DNA of 64,000 nt from Rhodococcus rhodochrous (GTDB lineage Bacteria > Actinomycetota > Actinomycetes > Mycobacteriales > Mycobacteriaceae), in NCBI RefSeq assembly GCF_014854695.1, contig NZ_CP027557.1, forward strand, positions 1,054,001 to 1,118,000, given 5' to 3'. This document shows, in pieces, positions 8,399-18,004 of the stretch; position 1 is the first letter of the stretch; each line of letters opens with the position of its first letter. The notes beneath the pieces are model-generated. The model saw only the letters and a list, made by a program, of their open reading frames with translations, searched no databases and was not told the origin of the DNA. A program made the position numbers and the translations under genes.

Positions 8399-9079
8399 TC
8401 AGTTCCGGGGCGCCCCGAGCATCGACAACGCGAGGTCGACATAGTTGCGGGCCAGATCGTCGACGTCCACGCGGCCGGGCCGGTACCAGCGGGCGACGTC
8501 GATCCCCAGCGACAGGATCGCCAGCGCTGCGGTGGGCACGTCGCCGACCCGGAACGCGCCACTGTCGACACCCGAGGAGATGACCTCCCGGACCACGGCG
8601 TCGGTGCGCCTGCGGATCTCCGCGATCTCGCGGTAGTGCTCCTCCGAGAGCGCGTGCAGTTCGTACTGCGCGACCCGGCAGGTCGTGTGGTGCACGGCGT
8701 GGATCCGCACGAAACGGTCGACGATGGCGCGGATCCGCTCGATCGGGTCGGTGGAACTCGCGGCGGCGCTCTCGACCTCCTCGAGGACGTGGTGGTGCCC
8801 GTTGCGGCCGGCCTCGAAGAGTACGGCCTCCTTGGACGGGAAGTGCACGTAGAGCGCCGCGGGGCTCAACCCTGCGCCGACGGAGATGTCGCGGGTGGTG
8901 GTCGCGTGATAGCCGCGGCGTGCGAAGGACTCCACCGCGGAGGCGACCAGCCGGCGCGCGACCTCGGATCCACCGCCTGGCAGCGCTGTGACAAGAGAGG
9001 CGTCGGGGGTCTGCTCGGGTGTGTCGGTCACGGGGTCCGTCCTGCGGGTCGCGGAGAAGGCGTCGTTGACATCATGCAC
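8399..9079 (-). CDS. TetR-family repressor next to acyl-CoA dehydrogenase
   Basis: 226 residues. After about 40 disordered residues the TetR helix-turn-helix is clear (SFARRGYHATTTRDISVGAGLSPAALYVHFPSKEAVLFEA), followed by an all-helical ligand domain. The gene is divergent from a large acyl-CoA dehydrogenase, and a TetR-style palindrome lies between them, so the simplest reading is a repressor of that fatty-acid or CoA-ester oxidation gene, released by an acyl-CoA. In-frame starts closer to the helix-turn-helix exist (for example the GTG giving VTDTPEQ), so the true N-terminus may be shorter. Confidence 0.85.
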   Translation of the reverse strand: MHDVNDAFSATRRTDPVTDTPEQTPDASLVTALPGGGSEVARRLVASAVESFARRGYHATTTRDISVGAGLSPAALYVHFPSKEAVLFEAGRNGHHHVLEEVESAAASSTDPIERIRAIVDRFVRIHAVHHTTCRVAQYELHALSEEHYREIAEIRRRTDAVVREVISSGVDSGAFRVGDVPTAALAILSLGIDVARWYRPGRVDVDDLARNYVDLALSMLGAPRN

Positions 9080-9091
9080 CGTCGTTGGTCT

Positions 9092-9109
9092 ACTGAGTGA
9101 GCGCTTAGT
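9092..9109. promoter_or_regulatory. candidate TetR operator
   Basis: Imperfect palindrome ACTGAGTG-AG-CGCTTAGT (6 of 8 base pairs match) between the divergent tetR and the acyl-CoA dehydrogenase gene, just outside the tetR start. Size and symmetry suit a TetR dimer. Confidence 0.5.
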
Positions 9110-9151
9110 TCGCTCTTGCTCAGTTCGTTCCTGCTGAGTTCGTTCCTGCTA
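9107..9151 (+). repeat. three tandem 15-bp direct repeats
   Basis: AGTTCGCTCTTGCTC, AGTTCGTTCCTGCTG and AGTTCGTTCCTGCTA run head to tail without spacing; units 2 and 3 differ only at the last base. They start inside the right arm of the TetR palindrome and end 34 bp before the acyl-CoA dehydrogenase start, so they sit in its promoter or leader. Confidence 0.8.
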
Positions 9152-9185
9152 CGGCCGATATCCGAGTCGCCCGAAAGGATCCTCG

Positions 9186-10967
<1,782 letters not shown>

Positions 10968-10985
<18 letters not shown>

Positions 10986-11480
10986 CGACACCTTCCAGGC
11001 GACCGTCAACGACCCGCCGACCGGTAGCGCATGCCACCGGTCGGCGTGGTCGTCGAAGGTGTCCACGATCCGGTCGACCACCGGGGTGACGTCGTGCGCG
11101 GACACATATGCCGGAAGGCTCCGCGCCAGACCGCGCCGCACCTCCCAGGCGGGAACGGCGATGCGCGCCAGTGTCTCCGACCTGATCGTGTCGGCCTCCG
11201 CGCGCGGCGACATCGTCTGCTTCTTCGACCGGCGACGCCGTCCCGCGCGGGTCCGCTCCGCGTTGTCGACGGGCCAGAACATGCCGTTGTCGCCCGCGGC
11301 CAACTGCCCGAAGACACCGAGTTCGATACCCGCCTCCTTCTCGACCAGCAGGTGCACGAGGTCGTGGGGGAGATAGGGGTGACCGCCCGGGCCGTTGCGC
11401 GGAGCGAGCTCCGGACCGGTGTCGCGGTGCACCGCGATCTCGTACCCGATGCCGGGACCCTTCGTGAAGACGACGCGCAT
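10968..11480 (-). CDS. conserved hypothetical protein
   Basis: About 170 residues of mixed charge with no signal peptide or membrane segment. I do not recognise a family. Visible features are an N-terminal beta-rich part starting MRVVFTKGPGIGYEIAVHRD, a central HDLVHLLVEKEAGIELGVFGQ segment that includes an HDxxH arrangement, and a basic RAGRRRRSKKQ stretch near residue 85. ATG at 11480 is chosen; a GTG three codons upstream is also possible. It converges on the acyl-CoA dehydrogenase with an 18-bp overlap and no terminator between. Single-gene unit by appearance. Confidence 0.7.
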
Positions 11481-11524
11481 GCTCGTCACGTTAGGCCCCG
11501 GGTGTAGGAGATCGCATCCGATTT

Positions 11525-12016
11525 TCAGGCGGACGCACGCTCGACGAGCAACGACAAGGCGTGACGCACCGTCTTCGCGAGCACATCCTGGGGATCACCG
11601 TCGAAGCGCTGCTCCTCGCTGCGGGTGCCGTCCGGACCGGTCGTGGCGAAGCAGACCGTGCCGGGCGGCCGGCCGTCCTGTGGGTCGGGTCCACCGGCGC
11701 CGCTCACGGCGACGACGATGTCCGCGCCCAGGAGGCGGGAGGTGCTCTCCGCCATCGTGCGCGCCGCGCTCTCGCACACGACCGGGCCTTCCGCAACCTC
11801 GAGCAGGCCGTACTTGACCTCGCGCGAGTACGCGACGATGCCGCCGCGGAACCAGTCGGAGCTGCCCTTCGCGGCACCCAGGCGGGCTGCGAGCGTGCCC
11901 GCGGTGAGCGACTCCGCGCAGCCGAGTGTCAGCTCTTTGTCGGAGGCGAGCCGTGCCAGCTGCTCGATCAACTCGTCGGAGGTATCCGTCCCCTCCACCA
12001 CGTCGTCATCGGCCAT
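11525..12016 (-). CDS. pncC: nicotinamide-nucleotide amidohydrolase, CinA C-terminal type
   Basis: A 163-residue stand-alone CinA C-terminal domain. Members deamidate nicotinamide mononucleotide to nicotinate mononucleotide in pyridine nucleotide recycling. The diagnostic CAESLTAGTLAARLG motif is at about residues 32-46, with GGIVAYSREVKYGLL and VSGAGGPDPQDGRPPGTV following as in the family. The ATG at 12016 has GGAAGGAG before it; the extra upstream in-frame residues are coding sequence of the neighbour and are ignored. It overlaps the end of the reductase gene upstream by 11 bp, so the two are likely one operon. The N-terminal MoaB-like half of full-length CinA is absent. Confidence 0.88.
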   Translation of the reverse strand: MADDDVVEGTDTSDELIEQLARLASDKELTLGCAESLTAGTLAARLGAAKGSSDWFRGGIVAYSREVKYGLLEVAEGPVVCESAARTMAESTSRLLGADIVVAVSGAGGPDPQDGRPPGTVCFATTGPDGTRSEEQRFDGDPQDVLAKTVRHALSLLVERASA

Positions 12017-12818
12017 GCGTGTCTCCTTCCAGAGCATCGGGTCGCACCCAGCGGGTGAGCAGGGTGCCGTCGTCGTCGCACACCAGGTGCGCACGTCGCA
12101 GGGGTGTCAGAGCGGCGGTCGGCGAGTGCGCGATACGCGCGGCGTTACCGGCGGCCAGGACCGGAGCCCAGGTCAGGCACAGCTCGTCGACGACGCCATC
12201 CTCGATCAAGCGGCCGAACAGATTCGGTCCGCCCTCGCACAGCACCCGGAGCCAACCCGCCTCGCCGATCGCCGCGAGCAGGGAGGGCCCGTCGATCACC
12301 GCGTCGGCGATGACGCGGACGTCGCCTCCGGCGGCCTCCACCGCGCGCCGGGCGGTCTCGGGGGCCCGTGCGGTCGTGAAGACCACCGGTGGGATCGTCG
12401 TGTCGGTGAACAGACGCAGGTCGGACGGCAGGTCGCACGAGGCGGTCACCACCGCGACCGGCGGTATCGGAGAAAGTCCGGCCTCCTCGCGGCGCGCGCG
12501 CAGGGCCTCGCTGGTCCTCGCGCCGCCGTAGTTCTCGGCCCGCACGGTGCCCGCGCCCACAAGGATCACATCGGCGAGTTCGCGCAACAGCCCGAAGACC
12601 TTCTTGTCGGCGGGCGAGCCGAGGGCACCGGATCGTCCCTCGACCGCCACGGCTCCGTCGAGGGAGGACACGAAGTTGATCCGCATCCACGGCCGGGGCA
12701 GGTCGTCGGGGTAGGCGTAGAGAGCGCGCAGCGCCGTGTCGTCCACGTGCTGCGCCGCATCGGTGTCGTCGAGTCGTCGCATGTCGCCGATCAGACCACT
12801 CCCGCCCGCCGGATGCAC
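12006..12818 (-). CDS. RibD C-terminal (pyrimidine/dihydrofolate) reductase-like protein
   Basis: A 270-residue NADPH-dependent reductase with the fold shared by the RibD C-terminal domain and dihydrofolate reductase. Family pieces are PWMRINFVSSLDGAVAVEG near residue 45, ELADVILVGAGTVRAENYGG near 85, LCEGGPNLFGRL near 200 and DELCLTWAPVLAAG near 220. It resembles the mycobacterial Rv2671 protein, which can act as an alternative dihydrofolate reductase and is linked to antifolate tolerance; that role here is inference. The GTG start at 12818 lies one base after the flavin reductase stop, suggesting coupling; an internal ATG at 12782 is the alternative. Confidence 0.85.
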   Translation of the reverse strand: MHPAGGSGLIGDMRRLDDTDAAQHVDDTALRALYAYPDDLPRPWMRINFVSSLDGAVAVEGRSGALGSPADKKVFGLLRELADVILVGAGTVRAENYGGARTSEALRARREEAGLSPIPPVAVVTASCDLPSDLRLFTDTTIPPVVFTTARAPETARRAVEAAGGDVRVIADAVIDGPSLLAAIGEAGWLRVLCEGGPNLFGRLIEDGVVDELCLTWAPVLAAGNAARIAHSPTAALTPLRRAHLVCDDDGTLLTRWVRPDALEGDTHGR

Positions 12819-12819
12819 G

Positions 12820-13329
12820 TCACGCGCCGTGCCCGGCGTCGAGATCGCCCACGGACTTGAAGGTCATGAGGCGGTCCAGGTCGCCGCGGAGCTCACCGCG
12901 CTCGGGTTCGAGGAGGAAGCCTCCGTGGTCGCCGGTCGTGAAGGTCTCGAGGATCCGGCCGACGAACCACGCGCGCGGACCGTCCAGCACAGGCAGTCCG
13001 TGGGGTCCCTCGCGCCATGAGCAGCGCTCGAACTTGTCGATGTCGTCGCCGGTGTGCTCGCCGAACAGGGCCGCCAGTTCGCGGTCGGCCGGGGTCAGGA
13101 CGTGCACGGCGAGGTGCTTCGCCTTCGACGCCACCCGGTAGGTCCGGTTCTTGTTCGACAGCGCCACCAGGAAGCGGGCCGGATCGATCGCGGACTGGGT
13201 CGCGAAGCCGATCAGGCAACCGCTGCGTTCCTCACCGTCGAATGCGGTGACGATGAACATCGGGTAGTCGAGCTGCGAGGCGATGTCCGCGAAACCGTCG
13301 GCGGATCCTTCGAGTGGGGTGTCGGCCAT
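12820..13329 (-). CDS. flavin reductase-like FMN-binding protein
   Basis: A 169-residue split-barrel protein of the flavin reductase family, which supplies reduced FMN/FAD or binds flavin in two-component oxygenases. FIVTAFDGEERSGCLIGFATQ at about residues 27-47 and PARFLVALSNKNRTYRV after it are typical, as is the central HVLTPADRELAALFGEHTGDD. The ATG at 13329 gives the normal family length; the longer in-frame extension has no support. It heads the three-gene minus-strand unit flavin reductase, RibD-like reductase, PncC-like amidase, all concerned with flavin or nicotinamide cofactors, which may be why they are together. Confidence 0.82.
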   Translation of the reverse strand: MADTPLEGSADGFADIASQLDYPMFIVTAFDGEERSGCLIGFATQSAIDPARFLVALSNKNRTYRVASKAKHLAVHVLTPADRELAALFGEHTGDDIDKFERCSWREGPHGLPVLDGPRAWFVGRILETFTTGDHGGFLLEPERGELRGDLDRLMTFKSVGDLDAGHGA

Positions 13330-13428
13330 GAGCGGAATCGTACGGCCGCTGCACTGCTCCGGCGGTGGGTTCGGCCGCGGCGCGGCTGTGAGTTTGGTCG
13401 GTGTGTGACATGGGGTACCCGCCGCAGT

Positions 13429-14559
13429 ATGGACGCCGAGCACAAAGGTGACGGATCATCGGGTGCCACCCTCGCCCCCGATGACCCGCGCAAACCCGAC
13501 TCTCCGACCGATCTGTCCACGCCGTCGTGGAAATATGTGCTGCGCAGGACGATTCGAGAGTTCAGTCGAGACCAGTGCACCGATCTCGCCGCCGCACTGA
13601 CGTACTACGCCGTCCTGTCGTTGTTCCCCGCCCTGCTCGTCGTGGTCTCGTTGCTCGGCGTGTTCGGTCAGGGGCAGACGACGGTCGATACGGTGCTCGG
13701 CATGGTCGAGGACCTCGGACCGTCCTCCGCCGTCGACACCCTGCGAGGGCCGATCGAACAGCTCGTGTCTGCACCGACAGCCGGATTCGCCCTGGTCGTC
13801 GGTATTCTCGGCGCGTTGTGGTCCGCATCGGGATATGTCGGCGCGTTCGGCCGCGCCATGAACCGGATCTACGAGATCGAAGAGGGCCGGCCCGTCTGGA
13901 AGCTGCGCCCGTTGATGCTGCTGATCACTGCTGTGGCCCTGGTGGCCGCCGGTGCGACCGCCCTGATGCTCGTGATCAGCGGTCCGGTCGCACGCACGAT
14001 CGGCGACGTCATCGGTCTCGGCGACACCGCCGTGACGGTGTGGAACATCGTCAAGTGGCCCGTGATGCTCGCACTGGTGGTCATGATCGTCGCGGTGCTG
14101 TACTACGCGACGCCCAACGTGTCCCAGCCGAAGTTCCGCTGGGTCAGTCTGGGATCGCTCATCGCGATCGTCGTGTGGATCGTGGCCTCGGTGGTATTCG
14201 CCTTCTACGTCTCGAATTTCGGCAGCTACAACAAGACCTACGGTTCACTCGCCGGCGCGGTGATCTTCCTGCTGTGGTTGTGGATCACCAATCTGGCCCT
14301 GTTGTTCGGTGCCGAGTTCGACGCCGAGATGGAGCGTGGCCGTCAGCTGCAGGCCGGTATGCCTGCCGAGAAGACACTGCAACTGCCCGAACGTGATTCG
14401 CGCGTCAGCGAGAAGAACGCCGCCAAGCTGGAAGAACTCGTCGAGCACGGGCGCAGGCTGCGTGAAGCCCACAGCACCGACAACCCCGACGGCTCCTCCG
14501 GAGAGGCGGCCGACCCCGTGGGCCCTACCGTGCCCACGACGGAAAGGAATCCGCGATGA
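13429..14559 (+). CDS. YihY/BrkB-family membrane protein
   Basis: 376 residues with about six membrane helices. The family signature FSRDQCTDLAAALTYYAVLSLFPALLVVVSLLG is at residues 43-75, and GSYNKTYGSLAGAVIFLLWLWITNLALLFGAEFDAE is near 265-300. The C-terminal 80 residues are charged and cytosolic. The old annotation as ribonuclease BN is wrong for this family, and its function is unknown. The gene starts 99 bp from the divergent flavin reductase and overlaps the next gene by ATGA, heading a three-gene envelope operon. Confidence 0.88.
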   Translation: MDAEHKGDGSSGATLAPDDPRKPDSPTDLSTPSWKYVLRRTIREFSRDQCTDLAAALTYYAVLSLFPALLVVVSLLGVFGQGQTTVDTVLGMVEDLGPSSAVDTLRGPIEQLVSAPTAGFALVVGILGALWSASGYVGAFGRAMNRIYEIEEGRPVWKLRPLMLLITAVALVAAGATALMLVISGPVARTIGDVIGLGDTAVTVWNIVKWPVMLALVVMIVAVLYYATPNVSQPKFRWVSLGSLIAIVVWIVASVVFAFYVSNFGSYNKTYGSLAGAVIFLLWLWITNLALLFGAEFDAEMERGRQLQAGMPAEKTLQLPERDSRVSEKNAAKLEELVEHGRRLREAHSTDNPDGSSGEAADPVGPTVPTTERNPR

Positions 14560-14981
14560 CGACACCCACCGGTAATGCACGCCCCGTGGCCGAACAACCG
14601 AAGAATCTGTCCACGGTCGAGCTCACCGAGCGACTCACCGAACAGGTCTCGACCCTGGTGCGGACCGAGGTCTCGCACGCGCTCGAGGAGGTCAAGTCCA
14701 AGGGCACCCGCATCGGTGTGGGCGTGGGGATCTCGGGTGCGGGAGCGATCCTGTTGTTCCTCGGTCTGGCGACGCTGATCGCGACGGCGGTGCTCGGCCT
14801 CGCCACCGCCGTCGAACCGTGGCTCGCGGCTCTGATCGTCGCGCTCGTGGTGCTCGCCGTCGGTGGCATCCTCGCCGCGGTCGGGGCCTCGAAGGCGAAG
14901 AACGCCGCACCGCCCGTGCCGGAACGCACGGTCGCCAGTGTCCGCGCCGACATCGACGCCGCGAAGGGAGCAACGAAGTGA
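14556..14981 (+). CDS. phage holin-like (superfamily III) membrane protein
   Basis: A 141-residue protein with a soluble N-terminal half (ELTERLTEQVSTLVRTEVSHALEEVKSKG) and two hydrophobic hairpin helices at about residues 52-80 and 87-112. This is the actinobacterial family often named phage holin, although it is chromosomal and there is no phage around it. It lies between the BrkB-like and DUF3618 genes with four-base overlaps at both ends, a conserved trio in this order of bacteria. A role in envelope or membrane stress is likely but unproven. Confidence 0.82.
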   Translation: MTTPTGNARPVAEQPKNLSTVELTERLTEQVSTLVRTEVSHALEEVKSKGTRIGVGVGISGAGAILLFLGLATLIATAVLGLATAVEPWLAALIVALVVLAVGGILAAVGASKAKNAAPPVPERTVASVRADIDAAKGATK

Positions 14982-15220
14982 CCGCATCCGACAACGGTGG
15001 TCGTCCGGACGAGGTGGCCGACATCGAACGTCAACGGGCCGAACTCGCCGCGACCGTCGGCGAACTCACCGACAGACTCGACGTGCCCACCCGGGTCAAG
15101 CAGTCCGCGGCCGAACGCGCCGAGGAGGTCCGCAACCGGCCCGATCTGATCGCGGTGGCCGGAGGAGTCGTCGCGGCCGTGCTCGTGCTGGTGCTCGTGA
15201 GGCGCCGACGACGGAAGTGA
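14978..15220 (+). CDS. DUF3618 family membrane-anchored protein
   Basis: 80 residues: VTASDNGGRPDEVADIERQR, then a helical RAELAATVGELTDRLDVPTRVKQSAAERAEEV segment typical of DUF3618, and one C-terminal helix (VAGGVVAAVLVLVLV) followed by RRRRRK. The positive tail indicates an anchor with the bulk in the cytosol. The GTG start overlaps the holin-like stop as GTGA and has AAGGGAG seven bases before it. It is the last gene of the trio and ends before a perfect hairpin. Confidence 0.85.
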   Translation: MTASDNGGRPDEVADIERQRAELAATVGELTDRLDVPTRVKQSAAERAEEVRNRPDLIAVAGGVVAAVLVLVLVRRRRRK

Positions 15221-15236
15221 CCTGAATGCAATGCAC

Positions 15237-15269
15237 TCGGCGGACGGAGACGAGGTCTCCGTCCGCCGA
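15237..15269. terminator. strong hairpin terminator between convergent genes
   Basis: Perfect 15-bp stem (TCGGCGGACGGAGAC and its complement) with a GAG loop, in the 69 bp between the DUF3618 gene and the acyl-CoA synthetase stop. No U-tract, as is usual in actinobacteria. Confidence 0.88.
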
Positions 15270-15289
15270 TCCGTGCGGGTCGGGGTCGG

Positions 15290-17182
15290 TCAGCCGCCGA
15301 GCTGTTCCTTCAGCGCGTCGAGCACGGCGGGGTCCTCGATCGTCGACGGCACGGTGTACTCCTCGTGGTCGGCGATCTGCCGCATGGTCTTGCGGAGGAT
15401 CTTGCCGGAGCGCGTCTTCGGCAGGGCCTGGACCACCGTCACGTCGCGGAAGGTCGCGACCGCACCGATCTGGTCGCGGACCATCGTGACGAGTTCCTGA
15501 CGCAGGGTCTCGGGATCGATCTCCACACCGGCCTTGAGCACCACGTAACCCGACGGACGCTGGCCCTTCAGTTCGTCGCGGATGCCCACCACGGCGCATT
15601 CGGCGACGGCGGGATGCGACGCCACCACGGCCTCCATGCTGCCGGTCGAGAGCCGGTGCCCGGCAACGTTGATCACGTCGTCGGACCGGCCGAGGACGAA
15701 GACGTAGCCGTCCTCGTCGACGTAGCCCGAGTCGCCGGTGAGGTAGTAGCCGGGGAAGGTGTCGAGGTACGAGCGGCGATACCGGTCGTCGTCCTGCCAC
15801 AGGCCGGCGAGCGTGCCCGGCGGCAGCGGCAGGCGGATGACGATGTTGCCCTCGGTGTTCGGATCGACGGGCTTGCCTTCTCCGTCGACGATCTCGACCC
15901 GGTATCCCGGCACGGGGACGGTGGGGGAGCCGGCCTTGAGCGGCATCGCCTCGAGGCCGCGCAGGTTGGCGGCGATCGCCCAGCCCGTCTCGGTCTGCCA
16001 CCAGTGGTCGACGACCGGGCGGTCGAGCACCTTCGTCGCCCAGTGGTAGGTGTCGGGGTCGAGGCGCTCACCGGCGGCGAAGAGCGTCTGCAGCGAGTCG
16101 ATGGGGTACTTCTTCAGTTCCTCGGCGTTCGGATCCGCCTTGCGCACAGCGCGAATCGCCGTGGGAGCGGTGAACAGGGCCTTGACGCCGTTCTCGGCGA
16201 TGATCCGCCAGAACGCACCCGCATCGGGGGTGCCGACGGGCTTGCCCTCGTACATCACCGTCGTCGCTCCGACCAGCAGCGGGCCGTAGACGATGTAGGA
16301 GTGGCCGACCACCCAGCCCACATCGGAGGCGGTCCACCACACGTCGCCCGGATCGATGTCGTAGATGTTGCGCATCGACCACGTCAGGGCCACGGCGTGT
16401 CCACCGTTGTCGCGGACCACGCCCTTGGGCTTCCCGGTGGTGCCGGAGGTGTAGAGGATGTAGAGCGGGTCGGTCGCCGCGACCGTCACGGGCTCGGCAG
16501 GGGCTGCGTCGGCGCACAGCTCGTCCCAGTCGAACCACGCCGCCGAGGACGTCTGGTAATCGGCCGCCGAGCCGGGGATCTGCTCGCGGTTCTTCACGAT
16601 CACGGTGTGCGGCGGGGTCGGAGACAGACCGATCGCCTGCTCGACGATCGGGAGGTACTCGACGGTGCGGCCGGGTTCGAGGCCACCGGAGGCCGTGACC
16701 AGCACGACCGGCGTGGCGTCGTCGATGCGGGTCGCGAGTTCCTTCGCGGCGAACCCGCCGAACACCACCGAGTGCACCGCCCCGATACGGGCGCAGGCGA
16801 GCATCGCGATCGCGGCCTCGGGGATCATCGGCATGTAGACGATCACGCGATCGCCGGCCGCCACACCCTGGTCGCGCAGCACACCGGCGAACTTCGTGAC
16901 CTCGTCGAGCAGTTCGGCGTAGGTGTAGGTGCGCTTGGCCGGGACCATCGCCGAATCCCAGATCAGGGCCGGACGGTCGCCGTTCCCGGCGGCCACGTGT
17001 CGATCGAGTGCGTTGACGCTGGTGTTCAGGGTGCCGTCCGGGAACCACTTGTACGACGGTGCCGCCGAGTCGTCGAGGGCTCGCGTCGGCGCGCTCTCCC
17101 ACTCGACCGCGCGGGCGGCCTCGAGCCAGAATCCCTCCGGATCCTCGGTGCTCCGGCGGAACGCCTCCTCGTACGAGCCCAT
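15290..17182 (-). CDS. acetyl/propionyl-CoA synthetase (AMP-forming)
   Basis: 630 residues. Activates a short-chain acid through an acyl-AMP. Motifs are LYILYTSGTTGKPKGVVRDNGG at about 244-265 (the P-loop A3), GDVWWTASDVGWVVGHSYIVYGP after it, WWQTETGWA near 405, YYLTGDSGYVDEDGYVFVLGRSDDVINVAGHRLSTG near 495-530 and the terminal PKTRSGKILRKTMR with the adenylation Lys594, which is also the residue regulated by acetylation. The pattern GGHAVALTWSMRNIYDIDPGDVWW fits PrpE-type propionyl-CoA synthetases better than acetyl-CoA synthetase, but I do not force the substrate. A perfect 8+8 bp inverted repeat lies in the promoter region. Confidence 0.92.
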   Translation of the reverse strand: MGSYEEAFRRSTEDPEGFWLEAARAVEWESAPTRALDDSAAPSYKWFPDGTLNTSVNALDRHVAAGNGDRPALIWDSAMVPAKRTYTYAELLDEVTKFAGVLRDQGVAAGDRVIVYMPMIPEAAIAMLACARIGAVHSVVFGGFAAKELATRIDDATPVVLVTASGGLEPGRTVEYLPIVEQAIGLSPTPPHTVIVKNREQIPGSAADYQTSSAAWFDWDELCADAAPAEPVTVAATDPLYILYTSGTTGKPKGVVRDNGGHAVALTWSMRNIYDIDPGDVWWTASDVGWVVGHSYIVYGPLLVGATTVMYEGKPVGTPDAGAFWRIIAENGVKALFTAPTAIRAVRKADPNAEELKKYPIDSLQTLFAAGERLDPDTYHWATKVLDRPVVDHWWQTETGWAIAANLRGLEAMPLKAGSPTVPVPGYRVEIVDGEGKPVDPNTEGNIVIRLPLPPGTLAGLWQDDDRYRRSYLDTFPGYYLTGDSGYVDEDGYVFVLGRSDDVINVAGHRLSTGSMEAVVASHPAVAECAVVGIRDELKGQRPSGYVVLKAGVEIDPETLRQELVTMVRDQIGAVATFRDVTVVQALPKTRSGKILRKTMRQIADHEEYTVPSTIEDPAVLDALKEQLGG

Positions 17183-17230
17183 CGTTCGTGTCCTTCCTCG
17201 ACGGCGGTTGTGGCCCGAACCACTCTATGT

Positions 17231-17257
17231 GACCTGCAAGGGGGGTGGCTGCAGGTC
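17231..17257. promoter_or_regulatory. candidate operator of the acyl-CoA synthetase gene
   Basis: Perfect inverted repeat GACCTGCA-N11-TGCAGGTC between the divergent synthetase and GPP34 genes. A -10-like TAGAGT lies beside it on the minus strand (17227-17222), so the repeat would cover the -35 region of the synthetase promoter. Confidence 0.5.
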
Positions 17258-17300
17258 TGCGTCGGACGGACACAACCACGCGACGAACGGACGAAGTGCC

Positions 17301-17306
17301 TACCCT
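17301..17306 (+). promoter_or_regulatory. candidate -10 for leaderless GPP34 transcript
   Basis: TACCCT followed by 7 bp and the ATG at 17314; no ribosome site in front of the gene. Confidence 0.45.
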
Positions 17307-17313
17307 GAGCCGC

Positions 17314-17988
17314 ATGACCTCGATCGCGGAAGACCTGCTGCTCCTGCTTCTCGACGACGAATCGGGAAAGCCTCTCGTCGACGGAGTGAAGTTGCCCCGC
17401 GTCCTCGCGGGTGCGGTGCTCCTCGAACTCGCCCTCGACGACGTGGTGGCCGTCGACACGGAGGGCAAGCAGGTGAGGAAGGGGCGGATCGCGATACGCA
17501 CCGCGGCGCGCCCCGCCGATCCGATCCTCGCCGAGGCGGTCGAGCGGCTCGGCTCGGGTAGGCCGCTGAAGCCGACGTCGGCCATCGAGAAACTGCAGAA
17601 GGGCCTGCGGGAGAAGTTTCTCGCGCGGGTCGTCGAGCAGGGTTGGGTCTCGGAGGAGCGCGGGAGGATCCTCGGTGTGTTCCCGACGAAGAAGTGGCTC
17701 GCGATCGATTCCACCCACGAGCAGCGCGTCCGAGAGCTGATCCGCGCGGCATTGATCGACGGCCTGACCCCGGAGCCACGCACCGCGGCGCTGATCGCGC
17801 TGCTGTCGGCGGCGGATGCGGCGCCGAAGGTGTTCCCGGACGCCGACAAGCGGGCGGTGAAGAAGCGGGCGAAGGAGATCGCGCAGGGCGAGTGGGCTGC
17901 CAAGGCGGTGCGCGACGCCGTCGCGTCCGTCAACGCGGCGATGACGACGGCCCTCATAGCCGGCGGAGCGGTCGCGGGTTCGAGCTGA
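17314..17988 (+). CDS. GPP34 (Golgi phosphoprotein 3-like) family protein
   Basis: 224 residues matching the GPP34 family: MTSIAEDLLLLLLDDESGKP at the N-terminus, then GAVLLELALDDVVAVDTEGK and a helical body ending in a hydrophobic tail. In eukaryotes the family binds phosphatidylinositol 4-phosphate and glycosyltransferases at the Golgi; actinobacterial members are common but uncharacterised, and a membrane-lipid or glycan role is only a guess. The start follows a -10-like element by 7 bp, so the mRNA is probably leaderless. It ends 16 bp before the convergent accD3-like gene. Confidence 0.85.
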   Translation: MTSIAEDLLLLLLDDESGKPLVDGVKLPRVLAGAVLLELALDDVVAVDTEGKQVRKGRIAIRTAARPADPILAEAVERLGSGRPLKPTSAIEKLQKGLREKFLARVVEQGWVSEERGRILGVFPTKKWLAIDSTHEQRVRELIRAALIDGLTPEPRTAALIALLSAADAAPKVFPDADKRAVKKRAKEIAQGEWAAKAVRDAVASVNAAMTTALIAGGAVAGSS

Positions 17989-18004
17989 TCCGGATCGCGC
18001 CGGG

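Noticed and set aside
9107-9151. CRISPR-like array
   Set aside because: Repeats are contiguous without spacers and no cas gene is present; better read as a tandem promoter repeat.
14556-14981. Prophage evidence from the holin-like gene
   Set aside because: No integrase, capsid, tail or lysin genes nearby; the trio with BrkB and DUF3618 is a chromosomal actinobacterial operon.
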